A DNA stretch of 64,000 nucleotides from Pleurocapsa sp. PCC 7327 (GCF_000317025.1 NC_019689.1:2147501-2211500); one strand, 5' to 3'; shown: positions 18,407 through 31,707, counted from the first letter of the stretch. The notes: generated from the sequence alone by a model not told the origin. Numbers and translations are program-made.

Positions 18407-19018
18407 ATGAAAGCAGCAGATATCATGACGACGGAAGTAGTGACGATTCGCGGTTCGGCAACGGTAGCTGAGGCAGTAAAATTGATGAAAGAAAAAAGCC
18501 TGCGTGCTTTAATTGTAGATCGCCGACACGACGAAGATGCCTATGGGATACTTACCGAAACTGACATCGTCTACAATGTCACTGCTTATGGAATCGATCC
18601 CAAACAGGTGCGCGTCTGCGATATCATGACTAAACCGTGCATCGTTATCAATCCAGACTTGCAAGTAGAATATGTTGCCCGGTTGTTTGCCAAGACAGGC
18701 ATTCGCAGGGCACCCGTTATCAAAGATAAGCTGCTGGGGATTGTTTCAGTAACCGATATTCTGCAAAAAAGTAATTTCGTCGAGCAACCGAAAATCACTA
18801 AGCTAGAGCAAGAAATTCAAAAAACGATCGCTCATGCACGCGCTATCTGCGCCGAAAAAGGCACGACTTCTCCCGATTGTGCTGCTGCCTGGGATATCGT
18901 GAAAGAGTTGCAAGCTGAAGCTGCCCATCAAAAAGCAGAAAAGCTTCCAAAAACCGCTTTCGATGACTACTGCGAGGAGTTCCCCGAAGCCTTAGAAGCA
19001 AGAATGTATGAAGTGTAG
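18407..19018 (+). CDS. CBS-CP12 fusion protein
   Basis: 203 residues. A CBS pair (Bateman module; about 1-125, with DIMTTEVVTI and VCDIMTKPCIVI) is joined to a CP12 domain (about 135-203). CP12 features are clear: the N-terminal cysteine pair in ICAEKGTTSPDCAAAWD, a helix ending in QAEAAHQK, then FDDYCEEFPEALEARMYEV. CP12 links GAPDH and phosphoribulokinase and shuts down the Calvin cycle; CBS pairs sense adenine nucleotides. The fusion family is known in cyanobacteria and is thought to tie Calvin-cycle inhibition to energy charge. The second C-terminal cysteine of classical CP12 is missing (ALEAR in place of the usual A-x-E-C-R), so only one disulfide can form. An intrinsic terminator follows. 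Confidence 0.93.
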   Translation: MKAADIMTTEVVTIRGSATVAEAVKLMKEKSLRALIVDRRHDEDAYGILTETDIVYNVTAYGIDPKQVRVCDIMTKPCIVINPDLQVEYVARLFAKTGIRRAPVIKDKLLGIVSVTDILQKSNFVEQPKITKLEQEIQKTIAHARAICAEKGTTSPDCAAAWDIVKELQAEAAHQKAEKLPKTAFDDYCEEFPEALEARMYEV

Positions 19019-19750
19019 CCTCAACAAAAATTAATTTTTTCAAAAAACCTTGTATTAAAGTTGTGCGAGCATCTTGCTCGCATATTTTTTCTGAGGGCTT
19101 TTGGAAAAATAGCAATCTCCCCAAGAAAATTTTCTAAAAACGTTAGTCTATCTTATTTTTTTTGATAATAGACAAATTTTTCAAACAAACAATGCCAAAT
19201 AGAAGTTGATGTGACAATCTGCCATCTCTCTATTCCAGGACTACTTTCTTTACTTTCCTTGCTCTCATATGCTAAGAATTTATAAATTTATCCCCAACTA
19301 TAGAAAATTATAAATATAATTGATTTATTATTTCAGATTTCAGCAATTGTATTTTTTAAAAAACTACTTTTTCGAGTCAATGCCATGTCCGATCGCAAAA
19401 TTCGCTCGGTATCAAAACAAATCAGTAATTAAGATCGATCGCGATCGCTATGGTTGAGGCAGGATTGCAAGAAATTAAAAAATCATAAGAATCCCTATAT
19501 CGAGCAGATTTTTAGTAGATTATAGAAGTGAAGACTCAAGTAAATCTACTAACAAAAGTCCTGGCAATTGAACGTAACAAATACTACCAATTCAGCAATA
19601 ACTAATGTCTCTAGAAAAACCATAAAGAAGTTGTTAAAAAAGAAAGGCTGAAACCTTTGCTTAAGCCCTCTTCGTAACTTTAGATTTCCAAGAAAAAAGG
19701 CTTTTAAAGCTTTATCGATGTTTGAAAACACTCATAAGGTTTAAATAATC
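19019..19750. other. Long AT-rich intergenic region before nifJ
   Basis: 732 bases with no gene I can support. Apart from the terminator at 19064-19090 it is AT-rich, with a HIP1 site near 19441. The nifJ promoter should be in its right part. A long leader is possible; I see no riboswitch fold that I recognise. Confidence 0.5.
19064..19090 (+). terminator. Terminator hairpin after CBS-CP12
   Basis: TGCGAGC (19064-19070) and GCTCGCA (19076-19082) with an ATCTT loop are followed by TATTTTTTC. The same palindrome type (GCGGGC-ATCTT-GCCCGC) occurs at 23421-23437 without a T run, so it is both a dispersed repeat and, here, a plausible terminator. Confidence 0.75.
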
Positions 19751-23410
<3,660 letters not shown>

Positions 23411-23417
23411 CTAATCG

Positions 23418-23442
23418 GTAGCGGGCATCTTGCCCGCACTAC
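23418..23442. repeat. Short palindromic spacer repeat between nifJ and the DHOD-like gene
   Basis: GCGGGC-ATCTT-GCCCGC flanked by GTA and ACTAC. It has no T run, so it is not a standard terminator. Related palindromes lie at 19064-19082 and 58231-58247. Confidence 0.65.
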
Positions 23443-23490
23443 CCTGTAATTCCTAAATTCAGATCGATTGAGGCTGAGGAGAAATCATCA

Positions 23491-24501
23491 ATGGATTTAA
23501 CGACCACTTATATGGGATTGAAGCTGCGATCGCCCCTCGTCGTTGGCGCGGCAGCCCCGCTAACCGAAGATATCGACAACATCAAGCGAATGGAGGATGC
23601 GGGAGCGGCAGCGGTCGTATTGCATTCGTTATTCGAGGAACAACTTAGGCAAGAACAGCTTGAATTACACCACCACCTCGAATACAAAACCTATAGCTAT
23701 GCCGAATCCCTAACCTTTTACCCCGAACAAGAAGTCTTTCACGTCGGACCGGAGGAATATCTCAAGCACATTCGCAAGGCAAAGGAAACGACCAACATTC
23801 CCATTATCGCCAGCCTCAACGGTTTGACCCCTGGCGGCTGGACTGACTATGCCAAGCAAATCGAACAGGCGGGCGCAGATGCACTGGAATTAAACATCTA
23901 TTACGTGCCGACCGATCTGGATCTGCCCGGTTCTCAAGTCGAGCAAACTTATCTGTCTATTCTGCGTGCCGTCAAATCGGTAGTCAATATTCCTGTTGCC
24001 ATCAAATTGAGTCCTTTCTTCAGCAACACGGCAAATATGGCAAAACAGCTCGTCGAAACAGGAGCAGACGCGCTGGTTTTGTTTAACCGCTTTTACCAAC
24101 CCGACATCGATATCGAAAACTTGGAAGTGCAAGCCAACGTCCTGTTAAGTACGCCCCAAGCAATGCGCTTGCCCATGCGCTGGATTGCCATTCTCTACGG
24201 TCGCATTCAAGCCGATCTAGCCGCAACTAGCGGCATCCACAAAGCGCATGACGTGTTGAAAATGCTAATGGCTGGCGCGAGTATCACGATGTTAGTCAGC
24301 GTGTTGCTGCGTCACGGAATCCGGGAGATTGCGTCGATTGAAGAGGGAATGCGTCATTGGATGGAAGAACACGAATATGAGTCGGTCAAACAAATGCAGG
24401 GCAGTATGAGCCAAATCAATTGTCCCGACGAGAGTGCTTTTGAACGCGCCCAATATATGAAAGCCGTTCAAACGTATAATCCAGAGCGATTGCTTATTTG
24501 A
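23491..24501 (+). CDS. Dihydroorotate dehydrogenase-like FMN barrel protein
   Basis: 336 residues with the TIM-barrel pattern of the class 1/2 DHOD superfamily: start LTTTYMGLKLRSPLVVGAAA, then ADALELNIYYVP, VPVAIKLSPFF-like INIPVAIKLSPFF, and a late GADALVLFNRF. The strand that carries the catalytic Cys or Ser in true DHODs (N-x-S/T-C-P-N) reads LELNIYYVPTD here, so the usual catalytic residue is absent. I therefore call it DHOD-like and not PyrD. It has a GAGGAG ribosome site and lies directly after nifJ, so a redox role linked to PFOR is a reasonable inference. The substrate is unknown. Confidence 0.82.
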   Translation: MDLTTTYMGLKLRSPLVVGAAAPLTEDIDNIKRMEDAGAAAVVLHSLFEEQLRQEQLELHHHLEYKTYSYAESLTFYPEQEVFHVGPEEYLKHIRKAKETTNIPIIASLNGLTPGGWTDYAKQIEQAGADALELNIYYVPTDLDLPGSQVEQTYLSILRAVKSVVNIPVAIKLSPFFSNTANMAKQLVETGADALVLFNRFYQPDIDIENLEVQANVLLSTPQAMRLPMRWIAILYGRIQADLAATSGIHKAHDVLKMLMAGASITMLVSVLLRHGIREIASIEEGMRHWMEEHEYESVKQMQGSMSQINCPDESAFERAQYMKAVQTYNPERLLI

Positions 24502-24593
24502 GTCTGAAACATCAGGCTGGCAAATCGGGGGGCACTCTATGATTCATCGGACTTACACATTCTCTATGTAAGTCCCATTAAGAGGAGAAAACT

Positions 24594-25721
24594 ATGACCA
24601 AACGCATCGGTATTCTGACCAGTGGTGGGGACTGTCCGGGTTTAAATATGGCGATTCGAGCCGTCGTCTGTCATGCTACGAGTGCTTATGGGTGGGAAGT
24701 CCTCGGCATTCCCTATGCTACTCAGGGGTTGCTGGAGAAAAAAGCGATTTCTTTAAATTTACATGGCTTGGATTTGCACGGCATCGATCCCTTGTTGAGC
24801 ATGGGGGGAACGATTCTGGGTTCGACCAATAAAGGAGATACGCTGGCAAGGAGAGACGAACTAGATGCCAGCTATCGGGCGCTTGGGTTGGATGCTCTAA
24901 TTGTCATTGGCGGCGACGGCAGCTTGACGATTCTTAGAGAAGTCGCCCGCAAAGGAGGCTGGAATCTCGTTGGCATCCCCAAAACCATTGATAACGACGT
25001 GGCATTAACCGAACGCGCGATCGGATTTGATACGGCAGTCAATACGGTAACGGATGCTCTGACTCGCTTGACCTACACCGCAGCCAGCCACGATCGGGTT
25101 ATGGTCGTCGAAGTCATGGGGCGCATGGCGGGACATCTGGCCTTGTATTCCGGTATTGCAGGCGGTGCCGATGCCATCTTAATTCCGGAGATTCCCTACT
25201 CAGTGCCAAAACTGTGTCAAAAACTCCAAGAATTGCGCGATAAGTGGGGACGGAAATTTGCCCTCGTCGTCGTCGCCGAAGGCGCGAAAACCGCAGAAGG
25301 AGCGCTCAGTTGCTATACTGACTCCCTCGGCGAAGTCCGCTTGCGCGGCATCGGTCAATACATTACCGAGCAAATTCCTGCTTGTAGCAGTACCCCGATT
25401 GAAACTCGCTTGACGATTTTGGGTCACGTCCAGCGCGGCGGCATTCCTTCGGCAGGCGATCGCGCTCTAGCGGCTATTTTTGGCACGGCTGCTGTCGATT
25501 TGGTGGCGCGAGAACAATTCGATCGCATGGTGGCTTGGCAAAACGGCGAAGTCGTCAGCGTTCCCCTCGAAGCGGTCATCGCTCAGAGTCCTGCTTTGGT
25601 CGATCCCAACGGCTGTTTAGTGCAAACGGCGCGAGATCTAGGTATTTATATCGGCGAGAACGAGTATGTTACCGCATCATCTCAATCCCAACTGGCACAA
25701 AGTCTGGTGAAATCCTCATAG
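24594..25721 (+). CDS. pfkA: 6-phosphofructokinase
   Basis: 375 residues of the PfkA family: GILTSGGDCPGLNMAIRAVV (about 5-24, nucleotide loop), VIGGDGSLTILREV, GIPKTIDNDVALTERAIGFDTAV (the catalytic T-I-D-N-D region), EVMGRMAGHLAL and LGHVQRGG. It phosphorylates fructose 6-phosphate at C1. The phosphate-donor signature is mixed: Gly in GGDGS is typical of ATP users, while Lys in PKTIDND is typical of pyrophosphate users. Enzymes with this Gly/Lys combination are generally ATP-dependent, so ATP is my preference. A clear AAGAGGAG ribosome site lies before the ATG. It is the last gene of the plus-strand carbon block. Confidence 0.92.
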   Translation: MTKRIGILTSGGDCPGLNMAIRAVVCHATSAYGWEVLGIPYATQGLLEKKAISLNLHGLDLHGIDPLLSMGGTILGSTNKGDTLARRDELDASYRALGLDALIVIGGDGSLTILREVARKGGWNLVGIPKTIDNDVALTERAIGFDTAVNTVTDALTRLTYTAASHDRVMVVEVMGRMAGHLALYSGIAGGADAILIPEIPYSVPKLCQKLQELRDKWGRKFALVVVAEGAKTAEGALSCYTDSLGEVRLRGIGQYITEQIPACSSTPIETRLTILGHVQRGGIPSAGDRALAAIFGTAAVDLVAREQFDRMVAWQNGEVVSVPLEAVIAQSPALVDPNGCLVQTARDLGIYIGENEYVTASSQSQLAQSLVKSS

Positions 25722-25749
25722 TCAGCAGACAGTGAAATAGGGGGAAGAA

Positions 25750-25776
25750 TTTTGTCCTGGACTATCCAGGACAAAA
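25750..25776. terminator. Perfect hairpin between convergent pfkA and ppk
   Basis: TTTTGTCCTGG (25750-25760) and CCAGGACAAAA (25766-25776) form a perfect 11-bp stem with a five-base loop, in the 77-base gap between convergent genes. It lacks a clean T run on either strand, so it is a likely but atypical bidirectional terminator. Confidence 0.6.
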
Positions 25777-25798
25777 AAATCATGAATGATGTCAATTC

Positions 25799-27976
25799 CT
25801 AAATTCCTGCCGATCGCATTGCCATTTCCATCAAGATCTTATGAGAACTTTGCTCGCGTTCGCTGTCTGTTGGATGGCGTTGAATATAGCTGCCATCGGG
25901 TTGCAATTCCCAGGCTTGGCGGTTGTCTGAGAGCATAATTCCCAGGATTTCTTCTAACTCCTTGGCAATCTCCGGATCGTCTATAGGAGTAACGGCTTCT
26001 ACTCGGCGACTCAAGTTGCGCGTCATCCAGTCTGCACTGCCGATATAAACTTCTTCTTCGCCGCCATTTTGGAAGTAAAAAATGCGAGAATGCTCCAAAA
26101 AGCGACCGATAATGCTGATAACGCGGATATTTTCGCTGACTCCTTCAATACCGGGACGCAGGCAGCAAATTCCTCTAATAATGAGGTCAATTTGTACTCC
26201 GGCTTGGGAAGCTTCGTAGAGCGTTTCGATAATTTGAGCATCGACTAATGCATTCATTTTGGCGACGATGCGTCCGCTTTTCCCTTTGCGACAGTGTTCT
26301 GCCTCGCGACGAATCATTGCAACCATGCGATCGCGCATGTTAACCGGAGCAACCAACAACTTGCGATAGGATTTTTGCCGAGAATATCCCGTTAGGAAAT
26401 TAAATAAATCGGTTAAATCGGCACCCAATTCTTCTCGACAGCTTAACAGTCCTAAATCCGTGTACAGCTTCGCCGTTTTGGAATTGTAGTTACCCGTGCC
26501 GATGTGAACGTAGCGGCGAATTTTGTTGCTCTCCTGACGAACTACCAAAACGATTTTGGTGTGGGTTTTCAAACCAACCAACCCGTAGACGACGTGAACG
26601 CCAGCTTGCTCTAGCTTCCTAGCCCAGGTAATATTATTTTCTTCATCAAAACGAGCTTTCAGTTCCACTAGGACGGCTACCTGTTTTCCATTTTCGGCGG
26701 CGGCGATCAAGGCATTAACGATGGGCGAATCCCCAGAAGTCCGATACAGCGTCATTTTGATTGCCAGTACCTTGGGATCGTATGCCGCTTGGGTAATAAA
26801 TTCCTCGACCGTAGCGCTAAAAGACTGATAAGGGTGGTGAAGCAATCGATCCGAGTTGCGAATGAGGGTAAAAATATCTTCGCCTTCTTGAGTGTCGTCA
26901 CCGCGATCGCGACTGCTAATATCTTGAGTGCGCGACAGCCAAGCGGGAACGACGGGCGACCAGGGCGGATCTTTCAATTCCGGGCAGGGCATGGACACAA
27001 AAAACATTAAATCTTTGAGTCCGAGCAACCCTTCTACGTCGTAGACATCGATCTCTTCTAACCTCAGATCGTGCATGAGTCGGTTTCGGAGGTTTTCTGG
27101 CATTGAGGTTTGAATTTCCAGGCGAACGGCAGATTTTCCCACTCGTCGCTTGCGCAGTTCCTGTTCGATCGCCAGCATTAAATCGTCAGCTTCGTCTTCT
27201 TCTACCGATAGATCGGCGTTGCGAGTGACTCGGAACGGATGGCATTCCTGAACGATCGTGCCGGGAAACAGGGCTTCGAGATTGTGAGCGATCGCTTGTT
27301 CTAAGGGAACGCCCGACCAAATCGACTGTTTGTTGGCAGACTGCTGTCGCAATTCTTTCGGCAGAGAAATGAAACGAGGCAGAACGTTGGGGACTTTGAC
27401 GCGGGCGAATAATTCCTCATCGGTATCGGGATCTCTAACGATGACTGCTAAATTGAGGCTTAAGTTGGAAATGTAGGGAAAGGGATGGCTGGGGTCGATC
27501 GCCAGTGGCGTGAGGACGGGAAAAATATATTCTTCAAAGTACTGCTGGAGATAGGTGCGCTGTTCTTGATTGAGATCGACGTAATTAATAATATGAATGC
27601 CCTCGGCGTTTAACTGCTCTCTGAGTTCGTGCTCAAAATGCTGGTCTTGTTGCCTGACCAAAGGACGCAGGCGATCGCTAATCGCTTCTAGTTGTTCGCT
27701 GGGAGTCAGGCCGTCCGGCGTTAGTTTCGTTACCCCAGCTTCTACCTGCTGTTTTAACCCTGCCACTCGCACCATAAAAAATTCATCCAGATTCGAGCTA
27801 AAAATTGCAGAAAATTTGAGGCGTTCTAGGAGAGGGGTGCGCGGGTCGAGGGCTTCGTGTAAAACGCGACGATTGAACTCTAGCCAGCTTATTTCTCGAT
27901 TGATATAGTATTGCGGATCTTTGAGATCGATCTCCGGGGAAGTGGTTTTGGTTTTCGACATAGCAGTAGTTGGCAA
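25799..27976 (-). CDS. ppk: Polyphosphate kinase
   Basis: 725 residues with the four-domain PPK1 layout. The N-terminus reads YINREISWLEFNRRVLHEA. The phospholipase-D-like catalytic halves contain the autophosphorylated His region RYVHIGTGNYNSKTAKLYTD (about 460) and the second conserved His in RFLEHSRIFYF. SADWMTRNLSRRVE follows near the C-terminus. It reversibly builds polyphosphate from the gamma-phosphate of ATP. The first ATG is used; a second Met six codons in is an alternative start. It is not in an obvious operon. Confidence 0.95.
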   Translation of the reverse strand: MPTTAMSKTKTTSPEIDLKDPQYYINREISWLEFNRRVLHEALDPRTPLLERLKFSAIFSSNLDEFFMVRVAGLKQQVEAGVTKLTPDGLTPSEQLEAISDRLRPLVRQQDQHFEHELREQLNAEGIHIINYVDLNQEQRTYLQQYFEEYIFPVLTPLAIDPSHPFPYISNLSLNLAVIVRDPDTDEELFARVKVPNVLPRFISLPKELRQQSANKQSIWSGVPLEQAIAHNLEALFPGTIVQECHPFRVTRNADLSVEEDEADDLMLAIEQELRKRRVGKSAVRLEIQTSMPENLRNRLMHDLRLEEIDVYDVEGLLGLKDLMFFVSMPCPELKDPPWSPVVPAWLSRTQDISSRDRGDDTQEGEDIFTLIRNSDRLLHHPYQSFSATVEEFITQAAYDPKVLAIKMTLYRTSGDSPIVNALIAAAENGKQVAVLVELKARFDEENNITWARKLEQAGVHVVYGLVGLKTHTKIVLVVRQESNKIRRYVHIGTGNYNSKTAKLYTDLGLLSCREELGADLTDLFNFLTGYSRQKSYRKLLVAPVNMRDRMVAMIRREAEHCRKGKSGRIVAKMNALVDAQIIETLYEASQAGVQIDLIIRGICCLRPGIEGVSENIRVISIIGRFLEHSRIFYFQNGGEEEVYIGSADWMTRNLSRRVEAVTPIDDPEIAKELEEILGIMLSDNRQAWELQPDGSYIQRHPTDSEREQSSHKILMEMAMRSAGI

Positions 27977-28050
27977 CGATGAAGGCTAGCATCGATACTA
28001 TCTTGACAGTAACTAGCCAAGATTATCGTCAGATTAAAGCAAATCTTCCC

Positions 28051-28512
28051 CTAGCTATCCGCCATCGCGCGAATGATATCGCCCTGAGTTAAAATGCCGA
28101 TCGCTTTGCCATCCTCTCCGTCAACCACGACCAAGCGTCGGATTTTCTTTTCGTGCATAATGCGGGCGGCTTCTTTGAGAGAGCGATCGGGGGTAATGCT
28201 AATGGGTTTATCGGTCATCACCTCGCCAACCGTTTGTCCCAAGGCTTTATGAATTTCTTTTTCGTAACGGGCGGGATTTTGCAGATAGATGACGCTATCG
28301 AGAATCATAATATAGGGCGGCGGTTCCACGCCAGTTTCCTGCCACATTAAGTCTGATTCCGAAATAACGCCGACCAATTTTCCAGCATCGTCCACGACGG
28401 GCATACCGCTAATATGTTTCTCACACAGAAGCTTAATTGCTTCATTGAGTGGAGTTTGCGGCTTGACCGCGATCGGGTTGGGGGTCATGACATCGGCGAC
28501 GGTTTTAGTCAT
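28051..28512 (-). CDS. CBS-domain-pair protein
   Basis: 153 residues made almost wholly of two CBS domains: residues about 1-55 (VADVMTPNPIAVKPQTPL, ISGMPVVDDAGKLVGVISESDL) and about 90-150 (VGEVMTDKPISITPDRSL, IRRLVVVDGEDGKAIGILTQGD). Stand-alone Bateman modules bind adenosine ligands and regulate partner proteins. The partner is not identifiable. It is not fused to CP12, unlike the other CBS protein at 18407. Confidence 0.88.
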   Translation of the reverse strand: MTKTVADVMTPNPIAVKPQTPLNEAIKLLCEKHISGMPVVDDAGKLVGVISESDLMWQETGVEPPPYIMILDSVIYLQNPARYEKEIHKALGQTVGEVMTDKPISITPDRSLKEAARIMHEKKIRRLVVVDGEDGKAIGILTQGDIIRAMADS

Positions 28513-28693
28513 GAGATAGTCTGGGATTAATTATCGAGGCAGTTATTTTTATTATATTTCCTTTCTTAGCCTCCTTATTCAGGAAATATGACTGCGCGAT
28601 CGCGCCAGCAAATTTTGAACTCACGTTAAATCGTATTTCCTAGCTACCTGCCAAAACGCGATCGCACCGAATTCATTCAACTCCCAACTCAAG

Positions 28694-29347
28694 TCAGCTT
28701 AGCGGAGTCAGCCAATGCTCCACCTCTTCCCATCCCAAGCCTTTTCTAACAACGACAGGTTCTTCCTCGGTCAAATCCAAAATCGTAGAAACCTCAACGC
28801 CAGGATCGGAATCATCGTCGATAATAATATCCACCGACTTATCAAGCGCATCAAATAGTTTTGCTTTCTCTAGTTTGAGGGTGGGAAACTCCCCTTCTTC
28901 GTCGGGCAAATGAGCCGAACTGGAAATAATCGGATTGCCCAGCGTCTGTAAAATCGCTTGACATACGGCATGATCGGGAACGCGAATGCCGGTGGTTTTG
29001 CGCTTGGGGTTCATCACCAGTTTGGGGACTAATTTAGTCGCAGGAAGTAGAAAGGTATAAGGCCCCGGAATTAAATGCTTCATAATTCGATAAGCCGAAT
29101 CGCTGACGATGGCATATTCAGAAATATTTGAGAGTGACGAACACAGGAAAGTTAGCGGCTTATCGTTGGATAGCTGTTTCAGTTGCCTAACCCGTTCGAC
29201 TGCCGATTTGGAGTTAAGATCGCAGCCAATTGCATAGACGGTATCGGTAGGGTAGAGCATGACCGAGCCACGCCTAAGCGCATTGCAAATTTCGTCAATG
29301 GTACGTTGCTGGGGATTTTGGGGATGAAGGGAGTAGATAGTAGCCAT
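28694..29347 (-). CDS. YrdC/Sua5-domain protein (threonylcarbamoyl-AMP synthase family)
   Basis: 217 residues of the YrdC/YciO/Sua5 fold: LRRGSVMLYPTDTVYAIGCD (about 27-46), KQLSNDKPLTFLCSSLSN, PGPYTFLLPATK, TTGIRVPDH and a closing VSTILDL. Sua5/TsaC makes the threonylcarbamoyl-AMP used for t6A modification of ANN-decoding tRNAs. The sequence resembles the YciO branch, so the tRNA role is likely but not certain. It is divergent from larC, with a 90-base gap. Confidence 0.85.
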   Translation of the reverse strand: MATIYSLHPQNPQQRTIDEICNALRRGSVMLYPTDTVYAIGCDLNSKSAVERVRQLKQLSNDKPLTFLCSSLSNISEYAIVSDSAYRIMKHLIPGPYTFLLPATKLVPKLVMNPKRKTTGIRVPDHAVCQAILQTLGNPIISSSAHLPDEEGEFPTLKLEKAKLFDALDKSVDIIIDDDSDPGVEVSTILDLTEEEPVVVRKGLGWEEVEHWLTPLS

Positions 29348-29437
29348 TATCTTTTAATGAAAAATGAAATAATACAACTAACGCTCGCCTAATAGCCAAT
29401 CACAGATGAACAATCGATCGCGAAATTAAAAAAATTT

Positions 29438-30694
29438 ATGAAAAAGTTAGCCTATCTTGAATGCCAAACAGGAATTGCTGGCGATATGTGTTTGGGCGCT
29501 CTCGTCGATGCGGGCGTGCCGTTAGAATATCTAAGCGAACAGCTCAAGAAGTTAGGAATAGAGCGAGAATATAGTTTGTGGGCAGAAAAAGTTCGTCGCA
29601 ACGGACAGGTAGCCACAAAAGTTCATGTCGATGTCTATGCCGAACCAAGCGACAGCCACAAACATTATAACCACGAACGTCACCACGACCATCGCCACCG
29701 AGCAAGACATTTACCTGAAATCGAACAACTCATTCAAGCTGCTTCGCTACCCCCAAGGGCAGCCGAATGGAGTCTTAAGGTGTTTCGCCAACTCGCGATC
29801 GCCGAGGGAGCCGTTCACGGGATTGCGCCACAGAAAGTTCACTTTCATGAAGTTGGGGCAACCGATGCCATTGTCGATATTGTCGGAACTTGTTTAGGCT
29901 TGGATTGGTTGGGAATTGATGAATTGCATTGCTCTGCTATGCCCACGGGCGGTGGTACGGTAAAAGCTGCTCATGGGATTTTACCCGTTCCCGTTCCCGC
30001 TGTGATGAGATTGTGGGAAGCTCGTCAAGTTCCAGTTTACAGCAACGGCATCGATAAGGAATTAGTCACGCCAACTGGCGCTGCGATCGCGGCGACTCTG
30101 GCTACTCATTTTGGCGCTCCCCCGGCGATGAGTCTCGAACGCATTGGCTTGGGAGCGGGTTCGCGAGATTTACCCATTCCCAATATTCTCAGACTTTGGC
30201 TCGGTCGCTCGCTAGGAACGCTATCCACTAACCAAGAAACGATTTCGGTATTAGAAACGCAAATTGATGACCTCAGCCCCCAGGCGATCGGCTATGTTTT
30301 TGAGGAATTATTTAAGGTGGGTGCCTTAGATGTTTTTACAGTTGCTATTGGCATGAAAAAATCCCGTCCGGGGATTTTATTAACGGTTATTTGTCATCCC
30401 GAAAAGGTTTCCGCTTGCGAAGCGGTACTCTTTAGAGAAACGACTACTCTGGGAATTCGACATCTAACGCAACAGCGATCGATCTTACAGCGAGAAATTC
30501 ACGAGGTAAAAACAATTTTTGGCACGGTAAGAATCAAAGTCGCCACTCAAGGAACCGAACCAGAGAAAACGATTTTAAACGTGCAACCGGAATACGAAGA
30601 TTGTGCCGAATTAGCCAGGAATTCTAATCAGCCTTGGCACGTGATTCACCAAATGGCTTTGGCTGCGTGGTACGGTCAAAATGATGCTCGATAA
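29438..30694 (+). CDS. larC: Nickel-pincer cofactor biosynthesis protein LarC
   Basis: 418 residues of the LarC family: [20 protein letters not shown] (about 5-24), [41 protein letters not shown] and [15 protein letters not shown]. LarC inserts nickel into the pincer nucleotide cofactor used by lactate racemase and related enzymes. A His-rich stretch ([15 protein letters not shown], about 73-87) is a probable metal-binding loop. No larA, larB or larE is in this window, so partners must lie elsewhere. Confidence 0.9.
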   Translation: MKKLAYLECQTGIAGDMCLGALVDAGVPLEYLSEQLKKLGIEREYSLWAEKVRRNGQVATKVHVDVYAEPSDSHKHYNHERHHDHRHRARHLPEIEQLIQAASLPPRAAEWSLKVFRQLAIAEGAVHGIAPQKVHFHEVGATDAIVDIVGTCLGLDWLGIDELHCSAMPTGGGTVKAAHGILPVPVPAVMRLWEARQVPVYSNGIDKELVTPTGAAIAATLATHFGAPPAMSLERIGLGAGSRDLPIPNILRLWLGRSLGTLSTNQETISVLETQIDDLSPQAIGYVFEELFKVGALDVFTVAIGMKKSRPGILLTVICHPEKVSACEAVLFRETTTLGIRHLTQQRSILQREIHEVKTIFGTVRIKVATQGTEPEKTILNVQPEYEDCAELARNSNQPWHVIHQMALAAWYGQNDAR

Positions 30695-30749
30695 ACAATG
30701 AAATAATGAAATTAAAACCTTGAAAAGGATAGTGTAAAGCGCGATCGAA

Positions 30750-31464
30750 TCATTCAAAACTTAAAGCTTTGCCATCGGCAAAAAAATCTTTAAGTAAATA
30801 GATTGAGTATGAATGTTGAGTTAAAAACTCGAAGGCTTGTTTAGAGGTAAAACCGAAGGCAGAAAGTCCCGATCGACAACACTCAAAGAGCAACAAAGGA
30901 TGATACTTAGATAAAGTATTTGCAGCGCCGCGAAGAATGGCTAATTCTCCTCCTTCTACATCAATTTTTATGAAATCGACCTGGCGATCGGGGTCTAAAA
31001 TATTGTCAAGGCTATCGCATTGAACTTCTACTTTTGTAACTAGATCGTCTCTTTTTCTATGCTTCCTCAGTCCGCTAAAGCCAGACCGATGCTTATCAAT
31101 ATAAAAAGAAACTTTGCCTGTCCTATCGCTTAAGGCAATATCTCTAATATCGGACCCCAGAAAATTTCTGTTTCAGCCAACAAGCTTTTTGTGGGGTTGG
31201 TTCAAAAGCCATATGACGACCATTGGGTGACAATCGTAAAATTTCACTCAGCATTGAACCCAAATGAGCGCCAATATCTATACAATTAGAAGAGATCCCG
31301 ATTTCACATTTCATTACCTGTTCGATTCTTTTTGACTCTAGATAAATTTCTTCTAGTTCGGGATGCCGGAGTCGCCGATTGTAATTGAGTAAAAATTGTA
31401 AGGTTTTTGCAGGTTTTTCGAGAGGCGTGCCAATCAAAACATGTTTTATATAGTCTTTCATCAT
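30750..31464 (-). pseudogene. FkbM family methyltransferase broken by one frameshift
   Basis: The first part (31464 down to 31144, 106 codons) reads as an FkbM N-terminus with NCIDIGAHLGSMLSEILRL (SAM motif I) and AFEPTPQKACWLKQKF, then stops. The continuation is in another frame from about 31150 down to the TGA at 30750: DIRDIALSDRTGKVSFYIDK, QVDFIKIDVEGGELAILRGA and LLFECCRSG, the conserved second half of the domain. Skipping one base near 31150 joins the two. Such enzymes often O-methylate sugars. It may be a recent pseudogene or a sequencing error, because the downstream half has kept its reading frame. Confidence 0.85.
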
Positions 31465-31707
31465 TAGGTAAATTTTCCCGATCTAATGTAAAAATCATCT
31501 ATCAAACATATCAGCGATCCTTTTTGATTTTGATTAAAATTAATTATAAAAATCCTAAAAGAGATAAAAACAAAAAAATCCAAATACAGTTTATATCTAA
31601 TCGAACTCGCATTAACATAGCAAAAAACAGCTTGAAGCAGGAATTCAAACTGTTTTAGTAAGTCTAATTCATTTAGTTCTAAATTTGTTGTCGGAGTGCT
31701 AAACAAT
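31465..31707. other. AT-rich spacer between the FkbM pseudogene and murA
   Basis: 243 bases, strongly AT-rich. Open frames on both strands here are short and have no recognisable content. No terminator hairpin stands out. Confidence 0.4.

Noticed and set aside
23418-23442. Intrinsic terminator after nifJ
   Set aside because: The hairpin has no T run on the plus strand and belongs to a dispersed palindrome family; read-through into the DHOD-like gene is possible.
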